From contig JALGQZ010000009.1 in assembly GCA_023105745.1 (NCBI GenBank), forward strand, positions 16,664,564 to 16,728,563: 64,000 nt of DNA, in the 5' to 3' direction. This document shows, piece after piece, positions 59,806-64,000 of the stretch. This DNA comes from Austropuccinia psidii. Taxonomy: Eukaryota; Basidiomycota; Pucciniomycetes; Pucciniales; Sphaerophragmiaceae. The notes beneath the pieces were generated by a model. The model searched no databases. It was given only the letters and a program-made list of their open reading frames with translations, and was not told the DNA's origin. How positions within the stretch are numbered: the first letter of the stretch is position 1; every line of letters begins with the position of its first letter. A program made the position numbers and the translations under genes.

Positions 59806-62800
59806 ATGACAACCCGCCCCTATTCCTCAATGCGTATGTGCATGTGTCAGCACTGCTCAAATCAAACACACTCTTCCCCTGAGGGTGATAGGCCTGGAGT
59901 TGCCTTCACACCTTTCCAATATAAACAGCACATGAAAAAGCTCAAATCAACAATTGCACCCAAATCTCTTCCAAACATCCCTACTTCTGCATCAGGATCT
60001 GAGTGCCCACAACTTCTATTGGATCAAATATTTCCAGCTGATTATTCATCATTGACCCAAAGCACCTTCTCCACAGCACCGGGTCTCAATTCAACTGCAC
60101 AGAAACCATACAGCAGCAGTCAAACCCGTCCCCCACAAGACCTTGGAATGATAATATCTGCCATTCTATCATTAAGGTATAATATACCCCACAGGGCTTC
60201 ACGCATTCTCAACCCCGCCCTAAACCTGCTGATCAAGTCCAGCATCTCAAGCTTTGGTGGTCCCCCCACTCCTGCATTCCATATACCTCAAGATCTGAGT
60301 ACCATATTTGAACATCTCCAATTGGAACCAGTGATTCAAAACTATATATGTTGTCCTCAATTTTTCTCTCTTAATGGCCTTACTGAATCAGTCACAACTG
60401 ACCAACCCCACTGTCTACGCCATAATGACCCAAATGATCATGATCCCCCTTGCACACAATCATTAGGAAAATTCATCTATTCATTTGAAGCCCACACCCA
60501 AAACACGACCAACATGGAGCAAAACCAACAAAACATTTCATTTATCAATCATTCAAAAATTGGCTTGCCAGATTTCTCCAGCGGGCTGGAATTATGGAAA
60601 TTCTGGATCAACATCAACAATCCCAAACTCCCGAAGTTTCCCCAAAATGTGACGTCTGGGATGGATTGGTCTGGAGACGCTTCACTGGCACTAGAAATAT
60701 CCATGACCCCCCATTCATGTCCATTCCTGTTGCATTGGCCTTCTCGATTTATGTGGACTTGTTTAATGCACATGGAAAGTCCACCTTGTTGGCCAGCATT
60801 GGACCTATCATGCTTATTTGTCTTGATCTCCCCCCAAGTGAAATATTGAAGCCAGAGAATGTCTATGTTGCAGGAATCATCCCTGGTCCAAAGGAGCCAA
60901 CATCCCTTCAATTGAATTACCTATTAATGCCACTCATCAAAGAGCTCAGAGAGCTATGGCAAGGTTACCATTTTTCACCCACCTCAACAAGTCCTTCAGG
61001 ATCCTTTATCCATGTTACCATTCTCACAGCCATTGCGGATGTGGTTGCCATGCGCAAGCTTACTGGATTTCTTTCCCATTCAGGCAACCACTTTTGTAAT
61101 TTTGGCACCATTCACAAAGCTTAAATTGAAGAAATTGGTCCTCAATTTCACTACACACGCTCATATCAAAATCATAAATCAACCATTGCCAAATGGCTTC
61201 GGGCAACCCCACAACAAAGACAAGCAATTTTCTCTGAGTATGGAGTGTGATATTCAATTTCAGAAGACCTTCCGTATTGGGATGCAACCACAATGGCTAA
61301 ACATGACATAATGCATAATTTAATACTGGGAATTTTGAAGGATCATGCAGCTTTCAAGTTGTGCATTCAAGAGTCGAAATCAAAAATTTACCTCAGGTCC
61401 CGCAGTAAATCCAATGACACCAACATTTCAGACTCAGATTCCATGACTTCCAACAGCTCTCTTGATAAAATCACATTGAGAGAGGCCCGCTCCCTGAGAA
61501 GAGACGCAGAAAAAATAATAAATGAGCCACTCCTCACACGGAACATCCATCTAGTGGTTCTGCGGAGATTCTTTCATTTGATGCGGATTACATCCCCACT
61601 TCTGAATTGGATATCACTGCACTGAGTGATTACCAGATCAAGGGTGAGGCTCTGGAGCATCTCCAACAAATCATATCTGAGACAATAATTCCCTCGTCAT
61701 GGACAAGAGTACCTTGCAACATGGGTTCCCCCTCTCATGGTAGCTTAATAGCCGCTGAATGGGCTCTCTTATATAAGGTCTATATTCCATTTTTAATGCT
61801 CAGTCAACAGATGTCATTAGATGTACACCAATCCGCCAACATTAAAAGTAAAATGGGTCAGTCAGAAGAGCTTGCAAATGAACTAACCAATAATACATTC
61901 CATTTGATTAGTGCTATCAACATTGCCACAAGTTGGACTGTTTCAATAGATGATGCGACTGCATTTGCTGAACATTGGAAAAAATTCCACCTTTCCAATC
62001 GACTCCTGTTCCCAAAACAGAAAAGTAAACCAAATCATCATTTTGCTGATCATATTCCCAAACTCTTCCAACCTTGGGGCCCAGCACAAGCCTCAGCCAC
62101 ATGGGGTTATGAGCGCTTGATTGGAGTATTTGCAAAAATGCCAACAAATAACAAAATATGTATGTCAATTAATAAGATAAATCTATTCACATTGATTAAA
62201 CACCTGAACTGAATAAGACTAATTTCTTGCAACTCTGAATAGATGATATAGATAAAACCTTACTTCAACATATCTGTCAATGTTCCAACCTTTCCGTTCT
62301 CCTGAAATCCCCATCCGTGCCATGTGAAATAAAACAGCTTTTTGAATCACAGCCACATGCCCTGTTCAATCACCATAAATATAACAAACCATCCTGCCAT
62401 GACCAAGAAAATTATGATTGCCTGGTTGAGTACTTACAGAATTTTCATGCAACAAGGGAAATAGTTGATTGGATCAGCTTTGACACTACCGTGCAATCCA
62501 CAAGTCCTCCCACTTCAAGGATTGTCTCACCTTGGTATTTTCCAGTTTCAAACATTAATATTGGGAACAATATATTTTCAACTGAATCCGAAAACGTCAG
62601 CAACAGTGTGATATGTTTTCTGAGGGGCAACTCACAACAATTTGGTATTATTAATAGCATTTTTAAAGTCTCTGAGCCATCTAGCATACTGAACAATAAC
62701 TTTCTGATCTTAAAAACTTTGAATATGGATGTGAATTCCTTACCAGATTGGCCACATCTCAATATTTATAAAGCTGTTGGTTTTGATGATGCACACTGGA

Positions 62801-62904
62801 TTATATCTGAAGAAGAAATTGAAGGTAACTGTGGATTGTATGATGACAAAGTTCTGTCATGTGGACTGCTTCTAATGATAAAGCCGTTATTTCATGATAT
62901 TTAG
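59806..62904 (+). pseudogene. Tnp2-type (CACTA/EnSpm) transposase, in several frames
   Basis: The N-terminal part (59806-60590) begins with a cysteine cluster CMCQHC and GVAFTPFQYKQHMKKL, the usual opening of basidiomycete Tnp2 proteins. The catalytic Transposase_21-like core is in the frame at 60594-61124: CDVWDGLVWRRFTG, FSIYVDLFNAHG, LPPSEILKPENVYVAGIIPGPKEP, then IADVVAMRKLTGFLSHSGNHFCNFG. It continues (61125-61625, one TGA near 61248), a C-terminal part at 61607-62212 ends WGYERLIGVFAKMPTNNK, and a last part 62317-62904. Joins between frames may be introns or mutations; I did not resolve each. It would excise and insert the element by binding the 46-bp ends. Confidence 0.85.
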
Positions 62905-63602
62905 TCTACAAAAATGCAAATCTCTCAGATTCATTAGCAATTTTGCTAGTGAAATAACTGCCTCAAAATTTAGTGACAGAGACATGCCATTGTGACAAGC
63001 AAAGCCCATTATTTCACATTGCCACAAAGAACTTACTATTTTGACATTGGGTAAAGTGTGAATAAGCCAAGTTCAATGATCAAATGACCCACACACTTAC
63101 CTTTCACAGCATCCAAAATTTCTAACTGCGCCATCATCATGTTGGAAGGGGAATTGGCCCTTGCGCACCCGCACACGCCAATGCACACGCAAATGCACCC
63201 ACACCTGCACAAGCAAGCGCACCCACACCCGCCAATGCACATGCATGCACACCCACACCCATGGTATTGTGCGGCAGGCTCTACCAGTGTCATCTGCAAA
63301 ACAACAATCCCGCTCAGGCGGAGTCCTTTCATGGATGACCTGGTGAAGTCAAACCCCCCGCCTACATCAAGACTGGCTGAAGGACCTCTTTGATGTGTGT
63401 TTGTGCAAACAGGCAGGTCTTGTGTAATTTTTACCAACCATCGGACGGTTGCGGGATGATCAGGTGGTGAGGAATCTGAGTTGAAGGCACAGGGGAACCA
63501 ATATTGGTGGATGTCACAGGATTTGGTTTAAGACAAGAGTAGGACATGTGCTCGATGTTCGCTTGATTTTCACTTGATGTGAGCTCGACTTTCATCCTGC
63601 TT
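62905..63602. other. Right subterminal region of the CACTA element
   Basis: Includes a CA-rich imperfect tandem stretch at 63160-63265 (units like CACCCACACC and GCCAATGCACA) whose His/Pro ORFs are artefacts, then AT/GC-mixed sequence with TCGATGTTCGCTTGATT-type short repeats (GCTTGA, GCTCGA; 63550-63602). Probably transposase-binding sequence. Confidence 0.55.
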
Positions 63603-63648
63603 GACGTGAAGTCAATTGCCAACAATTGACACAAGATTTGCCCTGGTG
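63603..63648 (-). repeat. Right terminal inverted repeat of the CACTA element
   Basis: The reverse complement begins CACCAGGGCAAATCTTGTG and ends CTTCACGTC. It contains the perfect inner palindrome GTCAATTG-CCAA-CAATTGAC at 63611-63630. Followed by the TAA duplication at 63649-63651. Confidence 0.95.
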
Positions 63649-64000
63649 TAAGTATAATAGTTCACTGTTAAATATATGAGTTTTTAAGGATGCCATTTGG
63701 TATACAAAATTCACCTTCCCATCATCAAAGAATGATGAATACCATATTTGCTGAAGAATTATCAGAAGGATGGTTAATTATCTACATCAATGAAATAATA
63801 GTTTTTTCACAAAATTGGGAAAATCACTTAAAAATACTAGAAAGAGTCTTATAAAAGATAGTGCAAGTAAATATGACAATTTCCTTGAAGAAATGTTATT
63901 TTGCATATAGTGAACTAGAAGAACTGGGACATGTTGTATTTGGACTAAGCTTAGGCATAGATAAAAACAAAGTAGAAGAATTACTACTAAAGCCAATTCC
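63649..64000 (+). pseudogene. pol: Outer element RT, palm region (after insertion B)
   Basis: Joins in frame to base 40602. It encodes YEFLRMPFGIQNSPSHHQRMMNTIF and then the catalytic position as YINEIIVFS, where RTs have Y-x-D-D, so both catalytic aspartates are replaced. A stop is seen near 63853; the frame continues to the edge (LGHVVFGLSLGIDKNKVEELL). Non-functional. Confidence 0.88.

Larger units (their letters stand above)
40603..63648. mobile_element. 23.0-kb CACTA (EnSpm/CMC)-type DNA transposon, insertion B
   Basis: Ends are 46-bp terminal inverted repeats starting CACCAGGGC, 40 of 46 matching, flanked by TAA at 40600-40602 and 63649-63651. CAC ends, a 3-bp duplication and a Tnp2-type transposase together define the CACTA superfamily. 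Cargo left to right: unknown gene, an inserted LTR element, Tet-like dioxygenase, minus-strand Zn2Cys6-like gene, SNF2 ATPase, two minus-strand ORFs and transposase, with tandem repeats near 41 and 49 kb. Several genes carry stops or frame changes, so this copy is probably not autonomous now. Confidence 0.93.

Noticed and set aside
63139..63393. His/Pro-rich ORFs near the right end
   Set aside because: Translation of CA-rich imperfect repeats; also open in other frames.
40603..63648. KDZ-type (Kyakuja-Dileera-Zisupton) transposon, because of the Tet-like gene
   Set aside because: The transposase motifs (KPENVYVAGIIPGPKEP) are Tnp2-like, the ends begin CAC and the duplication is 3 bp, all pointing to CACTA.

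Overview
The window looks like a piece of a large, transposon-saturated, AT-rich genome of a basidiomycete rust fungus (Pucciniales). The gag and pol sequences, the short introns with GTGAGT/GTAAGT donors, the Tnp2 transposon cargo and the Tet-like dioxygenase are all of kinds I associate with rust genomes. The gag start at 16979 resembles the very abundant Ty3/gypsy family of Austropuccinia psidii, but that species guess is recognition from memory and was not checked. I see no ordinary host housekeeping gene and no rRNA or tRNA. Almost everything is mobile DNA, nested in layers and decayed to different degrees.

Layout. 1-6026: decayed chromodomain Ty3/gypsy element (+ strand) with its 3' LTR. 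6027-8599: remains of a BED-type zinc-finger gene and a second reading frame cut in two by a 1,432-bp solo LTR with a perfect 5-bp target duplication (TSD). 8600-15639: a related chromovirus on the minus strand, 3'-truncated, with its 5' LTR at 14877-15639. 15640-16978: AT-rich, no gene seen. 16979 to the window end: one decayed 'outer' Ty3/gypsy element split by two huge insertions. Insertion A (18210-38654) is a 20.4-kb LTR element with nearly identical 1.98-kb LTRs. Insertion B (40603-63648) is a 23.0-kb CACTA-type DNA transposon, itself carrying a 2.67-kb LTR element (44662-47326). Removing each large insertion plus one TSD copy rejoins the outer gag (CTGT duplication) and outer RT (TAA duplication) exactly in frame, so these boundaries are supported to the base.

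The 20.4-kb element has gag and protease at its 5' end and RT, RNase H and integrase at its 3' end, separated by a 9.4-kb spacer. The spacer holds two extra plus-strand ORFs (one a diverged duplicate of the protease ORF's C-terminal domain), an antisense gene with its own TATA box and 5'-UTR intron in a CpG-containing island, five copies of one hairpin repeat, and about 17 copies of a second hairpin whose stem bases change in pairs while loop and tail are conserved. That covarying hairpin family is the most unexpected structure here.

The CACTA transposon carries a multi-exon gene of unknown function, a Tet/JBP-like 2-oxoglutarate/Fe(II) dioxygenase, a minus-strand gene with a Zn2Cys6-like N-terminus, an SNF2-type ATPase with three resolvable introns, another conserved minus-strand gene and the Tnp2 transposase. 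A transposase, a predicted methylcytosine-oxidase relative and a chromatin remodeller in one element suggest self-management of DNA methylation or chromatin (inference). The window shows a strong CpG-decay signature: all six mismatches between the transposon's terminal inverted repeats are CpG-type transitions, and several stop codons are consistent with CGA-to-TGA changes.
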